DNA of 64,000 bases from Hydrogenophaga sp040372165. GTDB lineage: Bacteria; Pseudomonadota; Gammaproteobacteria; Burkholderiales; Burkholderiaceae_C. Where the stretch lies: the NCBI RefSeq assembly GCF_040372165.1, contig NZ_BAABWG010000001.1, positions 1 through 64,000 on the forward strand, in the 5' to 3' direction. The notes beneath the pieces are model-generated. The model had not been told where the DNA came from. It worked only from the letters and a program-made list of their open reading frames with translations, and made no database searches. This document shows positions 9,479 to 17,695 of this stretch, piece by piece; positions within the stretch are counted from its first letter, which is position 1; each line of letters opens with the position of its first letter. A program made the translations under genes and the position numbers.

Positions 9479-10210
9479 ATGGGCATTGTTCGTGTCGCTA
9501 CCTACAACATTCACAAAGGTGTGCAAGGCCTCGGTCTGGCGCGCCGGCTTGAGATTCACAACCTGGTTCATGCCGTCGAGCAGATCGATGCCGATATCGT
9601 CTGCTTGCAGGAAGTCCGCCTGAACAATCGCAAGTTCGAGCGTGTCTTCACCCAATGGCCAAGCCTGGGTCAGGCAGATTACCTGTCGCCTGAAGGCTAT
9701 GAGGCGGTATACAAGACCAACGCCTATACACGCCATGGTGAACACGGTAATGCGCTGCTGTCACGGTGGCCGGTCCTGGGCAGTGGGCATGCCGATGTGT
9801 CGGATCACCGGTTCGAGCAGCGCGGCCTGCTTCACGTGCAGTTGCTGGTAGAGCAGAAACTGGTCCATGTGGTCGTGGTTCATCTCGGGCTGATCCATGC
9901 CAGCCGGGAGCGTCAGGTTCGCCGTCTGGGGGAGTTCATCGCGCGAGAAGTGCAGGATGATGCGCCCCTGATCGTGGCGGGTGACTTCAACGACTGGGGC
10001 GCTCAGTTGATTCGGCCCATGGACGCGCTGGGCCTGAAGACGTTTGAGGGTCTTCGGCTTCCCACCTATCCGGCCAGGCTTCCTCTCTTGCACCTGGATC
10101 GCATCTACTGCCGAGGACTTTCACTGAGAACGGCGCATGTGCCGCATGGCCGTGCGTGGTCCCGCATGTCTGACCATTTGCCGCTGATCGCGGACCTCGA
10201 ACTCGATTGA
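9479..10210 (+). CDS. Endonuclease/exonuclease/phosphatase (EEP) family protein
   Basis: A Mg-dependent phosphodiesterase fold of the EEP superfamily. Visible catalytic motifs in order are ATYNIHKG (Asn), ADIVCLQEV (Glu), the DxN motif in IVAGDFNDWG, LDRIYCRG and the terminal SDHLPLIADLEL with the Asp-His pair. All key residues are intact and the length (243 residues) is normal for a single-domain member with no signal peptide. An in-frame GTG at 9473 would add two residues. The next gene, a phospholipase D-type synthase, begins 10 bases downstream; this pairing with a cardiolipin synthase is common in proteobacteria, so a role in phospholipid or nucleic acid phosphodiester metabolism is possible but not shown. 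Confidence 0.85.
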   Translation: MGIVRVATYNIHKGVQGLGLARRLEIHNLVHAVEQIDADIVCLQEVRLNNRKFERVFTQWPSLGQADYLSPEGYEAVYKTNAYTRHGEHGNALLSRWPVLGSGHADVSDHRFEQRGLLHVQLLVEQKLVHVVVVHLGLIHASRERQVRRLGEFIAREVQDDAPLIVAGDFNDWGAQLIRPMDALGLKTFEGLRLPTYPARLPLLHLDRIYCRGLSLRTAHVPHGRAWSRMSDHLPLIADLELD

Positions 10211-10220
10211 GAGGCTGTCG

Positions 10221-11561
10221 ATGTTGGGCGCGTCTTCCCCGCACTCTCTCGAGATGCATCCAGGGATGCCCAGCGCGCTCGGTCAGATGCAGCCTGGGCA
10301 CCATCTGACGTTGCTGCAGGGCGGTGGCGAGTTCTTTCCCGCACTTGTTGAAGCCATGGATGCGGCGCGAGAACTGGTGCATCTCGAGACCTATATCTTC
10401 GAGTTTGCCGGTGGTGCGATCGGTGTGGCCGAAGCCATGATCAGGGCCGCCCGCCGAGGAGTGGAAGTGCGGCTGGTCATCGACGGGGTCGGCTCTCCCT
10501 CCGTGCCGCCCGAGTGGCGTGCAAGACTGAATGCGGCAGGCGTTCTTTGGACGCATTACGCACCGCTGGGCCGGCTTGGCCTCCTGATTCCCAGCCGCTG
10601 GCGACGCCTGCACCGCAAGTTGTGCGTGGTCGACGGCGAAGTGGGCTTTTGCGGCGGGATCAACATCATCGATGACCGCGATGATGTGGCCCTTGGCCAT
10701 TTGAAAGAGCCGCGGCTGGACTACTCGCTTAGGGTGACCGGACCTTTGGTGACTGACATGGCGGCAGGGATGGAGCAGCTGTGGTGGCGCATGCAGGTGG
10801 TTCGCCGTATTCGTCGGCGAGAGTTCAGGGCAGCATGGGGTGTGGTCCAGGGCGATGGATCGTCGCCAGATCTCAAGAAACTCTTTTCGCGAAAGGACAG
10901 CGAGAAGAAGTCCTCGGGCATTCCCGCCGCGGGCGAAGGCGGGTCCTGGGTCAACAGTTCGGCAGCCGAGCTACGCGCGGTGGATGATGCCAGTGCAGCG
11001 CTGGTTCTGCGAGACAACGTCGGTCACCGGGCAGACATTGAGAAGGCTTACCTGAAAGCCATCGGCGAGGCGAGGCAATCCATATTGATCGCGAACGCGT
11101 ATTTCGTTCCCGGACGACGTCTCCGAAAAGCCTTGATCATGGCGCGGCAAAGAGGTGTCTCTGTTCGCTTGCTGCTGCAGGGCAAGTACGAAAACTTCTT
11201 CCAGTACCATGCAGCACGGCCCGTCTACAACTCACTGACACTTGCTGGTATCGAGCTGTTCGAATACGAGCCAAGCGCTTTGCATGCCAAGGTGGCTGTG
11301 GTGGATCAGCGCTGGGCCACTGTGGGGTCCACCAACCTCGATCCGCTTTCACTGCTGCTGGCCAGAGAGGCGAATGTCATGACAACCGACCCGCGTTTCG
11401 CGCAGCTGCTTTTTGCCAGTCTTGAGAATGAAATCGAGCATGCCAGCCGGAAACTCGATGCCAAGGTCCTGGCGGCACGTCCGTGGCGGCAAAGGGCGTT
11501 TGACCGCATTGCATTTGCCTTGATGCGGACCCTGCTGTTTCTGACGGGGCATCGCTATTGA
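10221..11561 (+). CDS. clsB: Phospholipase D-like protein, cardiolipin synthase B type
   Basis: Two HKD motifs define the PLD fold: HRKLCVVDGEVGFCGG in the first half and HAKVAVVDQRWATVGSTN in the second. The order and the overall length of 446 residues, with no N-terminal membrane hairpin, fit the ClsB type of cardiolipin synthase, which transfers a phosphatidyl group at the inner membrane. The C-terminus has a short hydrophobic segment (RIAFALMRTLLFL). It probably forms a unit with the EEP gene just upstream (10 bases). The start at 10221 is the first ATG after the upstream stop; a later in-frame ATG at 10254 is possible. The exact substrate cannot be judged from motifs. Confidence 0.8.
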   Translation: MLGASSPHSLEMHPGMPSALGQMQPGHHLTLLQGGGEFFPALVEAMDAARELVHLETYIFEFAGGAIGVAEAMIRAARRGVEVRLVIDGVGSPSVPPEWRARLNAAGVLWTHYAPLGRLGLLIPSRWRRLHRKLCVVDGEVGFCGGINIIDDRDDVALGHLKEPRLDYSLRVTGPLVTDMAAGMEQLWWRMQVVRRIRRREFRAAWGVVQGDGSSPDLKKLFSRKDSEKKSSGIPAAGEGGSWVNSSAAELRAVDDASAALVLRDNVGHRADIEKAYLKAIGEARQSILIANAYFVPGRRLRKALIMARQRGVSVRLLLQGKYENFFQYHAARPVYNSLTLAGIELFEYEPSALHAKVAVVDQRWATVGSTNLDPLSLLLAREANVMTTDPRFAQLLFASLENEIEHASRKLDAKVLAARPWRQRAFDRIAFALMRTLLFLTGHRY

Positions 11562-11666
11562 GGTGCGGGGTCTCCAAGGCGACGCCAGAGACCATTGACC
11601 CCGTTGCAAGTGCTTGATTTTTAGAGCTTTTTGCACGCTTGCTCGCTCAAAGTGGTAGCATGCTCC

Positions 11667-12401
11667 ATGCTCATGAAATCCGACGCCGACATGACGAAAG
11701 CCGATAGCTCCGACGCAGACGTGGGTGTGCCCGTCTCCGTCAAGATCCGCGAGCGCATCCAACAGGCGCGCAAGCGCTTTCACTCGAACGACAACATTGC
11801 CGAGTTCATCGAACCAGGCGAGCTGGAGAAGCTGCTCGAGGAAGTCACGGACAAGATGCAGGGCGTTCTCGACGCCATGGTCATCGACACGGAAAACGAC
11901 CACAACACGGGCGATACGGCAAGGCGAGTGGCCAAGATGTATCTCAACGAGGTGTTTCGTGGGCGATATGTCACCGGCCCTGAAGTCACCGAGTTTCCGA
12001 ATGCGGAGCACCTCAATGAGTTGATGATTGTGGGGCCCATTACCGTGCGAAGTGCGTGCAGCCACCACCTGTGTCCAGTGATCGGAAAGATCTGGATCGG
12101 TGTCATGCCCAACGAGCACACCAACGTCATTGGGCTGTCCAAGTACGCTCGAATGGCAGAGTGGATCATGGGGCGTCCGCAGATCCAGGAAGAGGCGGTT
12201 GTTCAGCTGGCCGACCTGATCCAGGAGAAGACGCAGCCCGACGGCCTGGCTATCGTGATGGAGGCCAGCCACTATTGCATGGCCTGGCGTGGGGTGAAAG
12301 ACATGGACAGCCGCATGATCAATTCCGTGATGCGCGGCGTGTTCCTCAAGGACCCCAACTTGCGCCGCGAGTTTCTCTCGCTGATACCTCGCCGGTCCTG
12401 A
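11667..12401 (+). CDS. folE: GTP cyclohydrolase I
   Basis: Catalyses GTP to 7,8-dihydroneopterin triphosphate, the first step of tetrahydrofolate (and pterin) synthesis in the cytosol. The family core is clear: ENDHNTGDTARRVAKMY, the zinc site SACSHHLCP, VIGLSKYARMAEW, and MEASHYCMAWRGVKD with the second zinc cysteine. The zinc motif reads CSHHLCP rather than the common CEHHxxP, though Cys and both His are kept. Several in-frame starts exist (11631 TTG, 11667, 11673, 11691); 11667 gives 244 residues and 11691 gives 236, so the exact start is unsure. A BLUF photoreceptor gene follows 31 bases downstream. Confidence 0.9.
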   Translation: MLMKSDADMTKADSSDADVGVPVSVKIRERIQQARKRFHSNDNIAEFIEPGELEKLLEEVTDKMQGVLDAMVIDTENDHNTGDTARRVAKMYLNEVFRGRYVTGPEVTEFPNAEHLNELMIVGPITVRSACSHHLCPVIGKIWIGVMPNEHTNVIGLSKYARMAEWIMGRPQIQEEAVVQLADLIQEKTQPDGLAIVMEASHYCMAWRGVKDMDSRMINSVMRGVFLKDPNLRREFLSLIPRRS

Positions 12402-12432
12402 AATCCATCTGACCTAGCCCATTATCTTCACC

Positions 12433-12858
12433 ATGCTGGTTCGATTGCTCTATGTCAGCCGTGCAGCGGAAGCACACAGTTCAAATGCCATTGACGGCAT
12501 TCTTGAGGTTTCGCGCGCACACAACTTGCACAACGGCATCACGGGTGTGCTTTGCTATGGCGGCGGGATATTCCTTCAGGCCATTGAAGGTGGCCGCTCT
12601 GCAGTCAACAACCTGTACAACCACATTGCGGCAGATGAGCGCCACCAGGACGTGGTATTGCTGCATTACGAAGAAATCAGTGAACGACGGTTCGGTGGCT
12701 GGACCATGGGGCAAGTGAATCTCTCCAAACTCAACACATCCATTGTGCTGAAATACTCGGAGCGCCCCGAGTTCGATCCTTACAGCGTCTCTGGCAAAGT
12801 GTCGCTGGCTTTGCTGGAAGAGCTGATGGCGACAGCCAGCATCATCGGCCGTGCCTGA
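12433..12858 (+). CDS. Short BLUF-domain blue-light sensor
   Basis: A stand-alone BLUF (sensor of blue light using FAD) protein of 141 residues. The conserved photocycle residues are all visible: Tyr7 in LLYVSR, Asn31 in SRAHNLHNGITG, Gln49 in FLQAIEG, and Trp90/Met92 in FGGWTMG. The ADERHQDVVLL segment is also typical. About 40 residues follow the BLUF core and could form the usual C-terminal helices. No output domain is fused, so it would act through a partner protein. It directly follows folE on the same strand with a 31-base gap, so both may share a transcript. The partner is unknown; no obvious effector such as an EAL or GGDEF protein is nearby. Confidence 0.92.
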   Translation: MLVRLLYVSRAAEAHSSNAIDGILEVSRAHNLHNGITGVLCYGGGIFLQAIEGGRSAVNNLYNHIAADERHQDVVLLHYEEISERRFGGWTMGQVNLSKLNTSIVLKYSERPEFDPYSVSGKVSLALLEELMATASIIGRA

Positions 12859-12924
12859 ATGCCCGCGCAGCTTGCAGTTGCGCTGAAAGCGGCGGCCCAC
12901 TGTTTCTTTGGCTGAGGGCAGGAT

Positions 12925-13806
12925 ATGCCCTGGCAAGCGTTCGCCCTTGTTGTTCTGGCCGGGCTTATTCATGCTGGCTGGAATATCGTGGCCAAGCGGA
13001 CATCGGGTGACGCGCGGTTTGCCTTCTTCACATCGGTCGTCATGGGCGTGGTGTGGGCGCCGCTGGCCCTCTGGGTCGGGCACGAATCGGTTCCCCATTG
13101 GGACTGGCGGGCCTGGACGGCAGTCACGGTCAGTGGGGTGGTCCATGTCATCTACTTCGTGACCTTGCTTCGGGGCTACCGCAAGGGTGACCTGACGGTG
13201 GTCTATCCTCTGGCGCGAGGCTCAGGGCCATTGTTGACTTCCTTGCTGGCCATCACATTGCTGGGAGAGCGCATCTCGCTGGTGGCAGCGTCGGGGATTG
13301 TCGGCATTGTTCTGGGGGTGTTCTTTGTCGCCGGAGGGCCTGCACTCTGGCGGCAAGGCAGGGATGAAGCGTCGCGCAACCGGCTGAGGGCTGGCGTCAT
13401 GTATGGCTTGCTGACCGGTGTCTTTATCGCGAGCTATACCTTTGTCGATGGTTATGCTGTGAAAGTGCTGTTGCTCTCCCCCATACTGGTCGACTACATG
13501 GGCAATTTCGTGCGTCTGGCTGTGCTGGCGCCTACAGTTCTGCGTGACCGGGCGGAGACTGTGCAGTTGTGGCGCACGCAATGGCGGTCAGCGGCCATCG
13601 TCGGTGTTTTTGGGCCAGTGGCCTATGTACTCGTGATGTATGCCATGCAAATGGCACCACTGTCGCATGTGGCGCCAGCGCGCGAAGTCTCCATGTTGTT
13701 TGCGGCCGTGATAGGCGGCCACTTGCTGGGCGAAAGCGACCGCGGGGTACGCATTGTGGGTGCGTGTGCCATTGCGCTGGGCGTCGTGGCCCTGGGGCTT
13801 GGATGA
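12925..13806 (+). CDS. EamA/DMT-family transporter
   Basis: An integral inner-membrane protein of 293 residues with about ten hydrophobic segments arranged as two EamA repeats. Typical signatures are YPLARGSGPLLTSLLAITLLGERI at the end of the first repeat and the HVAPAREVSMLFAAVIGGHLLGE segment at the matching place in the second. Members export or import small metabolites; the substrate cannot be predicted. The stop overlaps the start of the DUF429 gene (ATGA), so the two are likely cotranslated. A purine-rich stretch before ATG 12925 is a plausible ribosome-binding site. Confidence 0.85.
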   Translation: MPWQAFALVVLAGLIHAGWNIVAKRTSGDARFAFFTSVVMGVVWAPLALWVGHESVPHWDWRAWTAVTVSGVVHVIYFVTLLRGYRKGDLTVVYPLARGSGPLLTSLLAITLLGERISLVAASGIVGIVLGVFFVAGGPALWRQGRDEASRNRLRAGVMYGLLTGVFIASYTFVDGYAVKVLLLSPILVDYMGNFVRLAVLAPTVLRDRAETVQLWRTQWRSAAIVGVFGPVAYVLVMYAMQMAPLSHVAPAREVSMLFAAVIGGHLLGESDRGVRIVGACAIALGVVALGLG

Positions 13807-14699
13807 GTCGTGGCGTCAACTCAGGAGAGGGCAGCCTCGATAGCGTTGGCTGGTCTTTGATCGGCTGTGATTTCACCAGTGCGCCGTCGCGTCGGAAGCC
13901 GGTTGTGACAGCCATTGGCCGCATGCAGGGCACGGCTGTGCTGCTGGGTGTCATCGAACGCTATGCATCGCTGGATGATTGGACGACGAGCCTGTCTGAA
14001 AACTCGAACTGGGTGGGCGGCTTTGACCTTCCCTTTGGCTTGCCCAGGGAGCTGACGGAGACGCTTGGGTGGCCTGCCGACTGGATGGCATGTGTGAGTC
14101 ATTTTTGTGCCATGGACCGATCAGAGGTCCGATCCAGCTTCAAAGCCTTTTGCGATCAGCGGCCGGCTGGCGCAAAGTTCGCGCATCGCCTGACCGACCG
14201 CCCTGCCGGTTCGAGCCCCAGCATGAAGTGGGTCAATCCGCCAGTCGCCTTCATGATGCATGCAGGGCTGCCGGCATTGCTCAAAGCAGGCGTGTGTCTG
14301 CCCGGACTCCATCCTGGCGATGATTGTCGCGTGGCCCTGGAGGCTTACCCGGGAATGCTGGCGCGCAGCGTACTGGGCAGCACCAGCTACAAGTCGGACG
14401 ACAAGTCCAGGCAGACTCCGCAGAGGCTGCTGGCACGCCGTGATCTGGTGGAAGCTCTGAACATGGGGAGTGCGCCGTTGTTGAGGAAATCAGGGCTGCG
14501 ACTGCGCATGAGTCATGCCCAGCGTGACGAGCTGGTTGAAGACCCGACGGGAGACACGCTCGATGCTGTGCTGTGCATGATGGAAGCGGCATGGGCCCTC
14601 AAACAGCATGAAGCTGGCCATGCATGCTGGGGATTGCCACCGTTCGATCCTCTGGAAGGGTGGATTGTCTCAGCCGGGGAGCATTCCACCGAGAGCTGA
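13803..14699 (+). CDS. DUF429 domain protein
   Basis: A 298-residue cytosolic protein of the DUF429 family, whose biochemical role is not settled. The N-terminal IGCDFTSAPSRRKP motif, the central WVGGFDLPFGLPREL, the VNPPVAFMMHAGLPALLKAG segment, VALEAYPG and the C-terminal DTLDAVLCMMEAAWA are characteristic and suggest an RNase H-like/actin-like fold with acidic residues at both ends. ATG 13803 overlaps the EamA stop by four bases and is preferred to the much longer upstream open frame. Its 3' end overlaps the convergent transporter gene by 30 bases. Confidence 0.8.
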   Translation: MSRGVNSGEGSLDSVGWSLIGCDFTSAPSRRKPVVTAIGRMQGTAVLLGVIERYASLDDWTTSLSENSNWVGGFDLPFGLPRELTETLGWPADWMACVSHFCAMDRSEVRSSFKAFCDQRPAGAKFAHRLTDRPAGSSPSMKWVNPPVAFMMHAGLPALLKAGVCLPGLHPGDDCRVALEAYPGMLARSVLGSTSYKSDDKSRQTPQRLLARRDLVEALNMGSAPLLRKSGLRLRMSHAQRDELVEDPTGDTLDAVLCMMEAAWALKQHEAGHACWGLPPFDPLEGWIVSAGEHSTES

Positions 14700-16163
14700 A
14701 ACCAGCGCAACGATGACCAGGGTGGCGAGCAGGTTGAGCATTGCGCCAGCCCGAACCATTTCGCCGATCTGCACATGGCCTGACCCATAGACAATCGCAT
14801 TGGGTGGCGTTGCGACCGGAAGCATGAACGCGCAGCTGGCCGCCAGGGTGGCCGAGAACAGCAGAGGCAAGGGAGCCAGCCCCAAGCCTGCTGCCACCGC
14901 CGCGAGGACAGGGATGAACGTATTGGTGACGGCGGTGTTGCTGGTGAGTTCGGTCAGGACGATGATGAAGAGCGTGGCACCGAGCAGGACCCAGAGGTCG
15001 TTGACGCCGCGCAGCTGATGGAATGTACTGGCCAGCCAGGCGTCGACGCCGTTGAGCTGAATGGCGTGAGCCAGGCTGAGGCCGCCGCCAAACAGAAGCA
15101 GGATGCCCCAGGGAAGTGCTTTGGCGCTGTCCCAATCCATGGCGAACAGTCGGCGAGATGTGTCCACCGGGACCACGAACAGAAGCAGGGCGCCTGTCAT
15201 GGCAATGACCGAATCCGTCAGACCCGGCAAACCCAGCCATTGACTCAGCCAGGGACGGGCTACCCAGGCCAGTGCCGTGCCGATGAACACGGCGAGCGCA
15301 ATCCTCTCGCCCCGGCCCATGGGGTGCGGGTGGCTCAGGTCTTCGTCGATGGCAGCCTTGAGCTGCGCATCGAGGTTGAGGTGCATGGGGTACGCAAAGC
15401 GAACCAGCCAGAGCCAGGCGACGGGCAGCAGGACGAGCATCGCAGGGATGCCCACTGCCATCCAGTCTGTCATGCTGATGTCCAGACCCCACTGGTCGCG
15501 CGCGAAATTGGCGAGCACCAGGTTGGGTGGAGAGCCGATCAAAGTGCCCAGCCCGCCGATGGATGCGCCGTACGCAATGCCTAGCATCAGGTTCAGTCGC
15601 AAGTGGCGCAAGCCTGTCAGGGATTCGGGCGCGTCCGAGGGAAGGCGACTCCCGACCAATTGCGACACGCTCAGGCCCACTGGCAGCATCATCATGGCTG
15701 ACGCCGTATTGGAAATCCACATGCTCAGCAAAGCGGAGGCCAGCATGAAGCCTGCTACCAGTCGGGTCGGTGCCGTCCCGACAGCTCTGACGATGCGAAG
15801 GCCAATGCGGGTGTGCAGATTCCACCGTTGAATGGACAAGCCGATGATGAAGCCGCCCATGAACAGAAAGATGATTTCCGATGCGTAGGGTGACAATGCG
15901 GACCGGGCGTCCGTCGCACCGGACAAGGGGAGCGCTATGGCGGGCAGCAAGGCTGTGACGGGCAGCGGAATGGCCTCTGTCATCCACCACAGGGCAACCC
16001 AGACTGCGATGGCTGCCGTGAGCCGGCCCCCTTGGGAGAGCGCGTCAGTATCGCTGGTGAGCCACCAGACAGTGATGGCACCCAACGGTCCCACCCAACG
16101 TCCCACCTGGGCAACCCGGTCGGTGAGTGCCATGGATGGGGGGCGGTCGTCAATATCGGGCAT
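14670..16163 (-). CDS. DASS (SLC13-type) sodium-coupled anion/dicarboxylate transporter
   Basis: An inner-membrane symporter of 497 residues. The two SNT substrate/sodium-binding motifs of the divalent anion:Na+ symporter family are present (WISNTASAMMMLP and ELTSNTAVTNTFIP), each in a repeat half, with the re-entrant segment GGLGTLIGSPPNLVLANFA. Multiple transmembrane helices fill the protein. Probable substrates are dicarboxylates such as succinate or malate, or sulfate, but the motif does not decide. It is monocistronic here, convergent with the DUF429 gene and divergent from the thermonuclease gene. A later in-frame start ten residues in (MALTDRV) is possible. Confidence 0.85.
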   Translation of the reverse strand: MPDIDDRPPSMALTDRVAQVGRWVGPLGAITVWWLTSDTDALSQGGRLTAAIAVWVALWWMTEAIPLPVTALLPAIALPLSGATDARSALSPYASEIIFLFMGGFIIGLSIQRWNLHTRIGLRIVRAVGTAPTRLVAGFMLASALLSMWISNTASAMMMLPVGLSVSQLVGSRLPSDAPESLTGLRHLRLNLMLGIAYGASIGGLGTLIGSPPNLVLANFARDQWGLDISMTDWMAVGIPAMLVLLPVAWLWLVRFAYPMHLNLDAQLKAAIDEDLSHPHPMGRGERIALAVFIGTALAWVARPWLSQWLGLPGLTDSVIAMTGALLLFVVPVDTSRRLFAMDWDSAKALPWGILLLFGGGLSLAHAIQLNGVDAWLASTFHQLRGVNDLWVLLGATLFIIVLTELTSNTAVTNTFIPVLAAVAAGLGLAPLPLLFSATLAASCAFMLPVATPPNAIVYGSGHVQIGEMVRAGAMLNLLATLVIVALVSALGGMLPG

Positions 16164-16306
16164 GCTGCAGGGCGGCTGAGTCAGGCTGGGTCCGGCAAAG
16201 CGTCAGAAGTGACAAGCGAGAACGGAGAAAGAGAAAAGGACAAGCCGTTCCCCAATTGTGGCATCAGCCAGCGGATGGCCGAGCTCAGGCATGGCAGACT
16301 CTGCGT

Positions 16307-16843
16307 ATGGACAAAAGAGCAAGACTGGCAGTGTTGACCGGATCACTGCTGTGTGCCTCATGGCTGACCGGGTGTGTGCCGGAAAACACGGGCGGCGCCC
16401 CTCAAACTGCCGCATTTCATGGCGGCTATGACGCGCGCGTCGTCAAGGTAGTGGATGGCGACACGGTGTGGGTCAGGCCGGATGCGGGAGGTACCAGGCG
16501 CAAACTGCGTATCGTCGGTATGGATGCCCCGGAGATTTGCCAGGATGGAGGCATGCAGTCTCGTGACGTGCTGGCCAGGCGAATTCTGAACCGCACGGTG
16601 GTGGTCGATGAGGGTCGGAAGGACCGTTATGGCCGGCCGCTGGTGCGTCTGTTCCTGGGCGACGAGGACGTGGCCGCGTGGCTGGTCTCGTCCGGCTATG
16701 CGTGGTCTTATCGATACCAGGGCGACGAAGGGCCCTATGCGCTCGAAGAATCGATGGCCCGCGAAGCCGGTTTGGGTATCTTTGCCAATGCCGATGCGAT
16801 GGAGCCGCGGCAATTTCGGAAGACCCATGGCCCTTGTCGCTGA
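16307..16843 (+). CDS. Thermonuclease (SNase-like) lipoprotein
   Basis: A secreted staphylococcal-nuclease-like enzyme of 178 residues. The N-terminal signal ends in WLTGC, a lipobox, so the protein is probably lipid-anchored in the envelope. The SNase core shows VKVVDGDTVWV, the RIVGMDAPEIC loop with Asp, and DRYGRPLVRLFLG carrying catalytic Arg. The enzyme would cut DNA or RNA in a Ca-dependent way. The start at 16307 is chosen because it directly precedes the signal peptide; the open frame extends upstream to 16127 but that part is basic and shows no domain. Convergent with moeB, with a 34-base gap. Confidence 0.85.
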   Translation: MDKRARLAVLTGSLLCASWLTGCVPENTGGAPQTAAFHGGYDARVVKVVDGDTVWVRPDAGGTRRKLRIVGMDAPEICQDGGMQSRDVLARRILNRTVVVDEGRKDRYGRPLVRLFLGDEDVAAWLVSSGYAWSYRYQGDEGPYALEESMAREAGLGIFANADAMEPRQFRKTHGPCR

Positions 16844-16877
16844 ACCCGGCTGGACGGAACTCTGAGCAAAGGCCTTT

Positions 16878-17669
16878 TCAGATCGCCCTCAAGGGGCCAC
16901 AGACAGGGCAGCCAGGCTGTCGGGGCAGGGCAATGGTGTTGATCGCCATATCCCGGCCGTCGATCATCATGAGCTGGCCCACCAGTCGGGAGCCAAGGCC
17001 AGAGAGGATTTTGAGGGCCTCGGCCGCCTGCATGGTGCCGACCACGCCAACCAGCGGGGCGAAAACCCCCATCGTGGCGCACCGCACTTCCTCGACATTC
17101 TCCGTGGCCGGAAATACGCAGGCATAGCAAGGCGATGAAGTGTCCCGCACGTCATAGACGCTGAGCTGACCGTCGAACCGGATGCCTGCGCCTGATACCA
17201 GTGGCTTTGCATGTCTGACACAGGCAGCGTTGATGGCCTGCCGGATCTGGAAGTTGTCAGTGCAGTCGATGACGACGTCGGCCGTCGGAACCAGGCTTTC
17301 CAGCAGGCTCTCATCCGCGCGTTTGATGACTGGCACAACCTGAGGGTCGGGGTTGATCTGGGCAATGGCCTGCTTGACCGATTCGGCTTTGGGTTCGCCC
17401 ACCCTGGCCAGGGTATGTGCCACCTGGCGCTGCAGATTGGTTTCATCCACCGCGTCGTGGTCAACCACGGTGATGCGCCCAACGCCAGCACTGCCGAGGT
17501 ACAGGCTCACGGGAGAGCCCAGACCACCTGCTCCGATGACCAAGGCATGGGCAGAGAGGAGCCGTTCCTGTCCTTCCACGCCGAGTTCATCGAGGAGAAT
17601 GTGGCGCGAGTAGCGCAGCAGCTGTTGATCGTTCACGTTGTCTCTAGGCGCCTGCGACGGGCGCTCCAT
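16878..17669 (-). CDS. moeB: ThiF/MoeB-type adenylyltransferase
   Basis: ATP-dependent activation (adenylation) of the C-terminus of a ubiquitin-like sulfur carrier such as MoaD or ThiS. Visible are the nucleotide motif GAGGLGSPVSLYLGSAG, VVDHDAVDETNLQRQ, DCTDNFQIRQAIN and two zinc Cys pairs (CYAC and CPVC). There is no C-terminal rhodanese domain, which fits MoeB rather than MOCS3-like fusions. The family usually starts near NDQQLLRYSRHI; an in-frame GTG at about 17636 would give that start, so the first eleven residues are doubtful. It follows ctpA by 26 bases, in the order gpmA-ctpA-moeB. Confidence 0.88.
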   Translation of the reverse strand: MERPSQAPRDNVNDQQLLRYSRHILLDELGVEGQERLLSAHALVIGAGGLGSPVSLYLGSAGVGRITVVDHDAVDETNLQRQVAHTLARVGEPKAESVKQAIAQINPDPQVVPVIKRADESLLESLVPTADVVIDCTDNFQIRQAINAACVRHAKPLVSGAGIRFDGQLSVYDVRDTSSPCYACVFPATENVEEVRCATMGVFAPLVGVVGTMQAAEALKILSGLGSRLVGQLMMIDGRDMAINTIALPRQPGCPVCGPLRAI

Positions 17670-17695
17670 CCAGTGGCAGTCACGCCCTGACTCAA

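Noticed and set aside
14599..15990. 463-residue open frame on the minus strand overlapping the DASS transporter in another frame
   Set aside because: The transporter frame has both SNT motifs and membrane helices; the other frame is Arg/His-rich without any pattern.
16127..16306. Sixty-residue N-terminal extension of the thermonuclease
   Set aside because: It is basic and without domain, and would bury the lipoprotein signal that begins at 16307.
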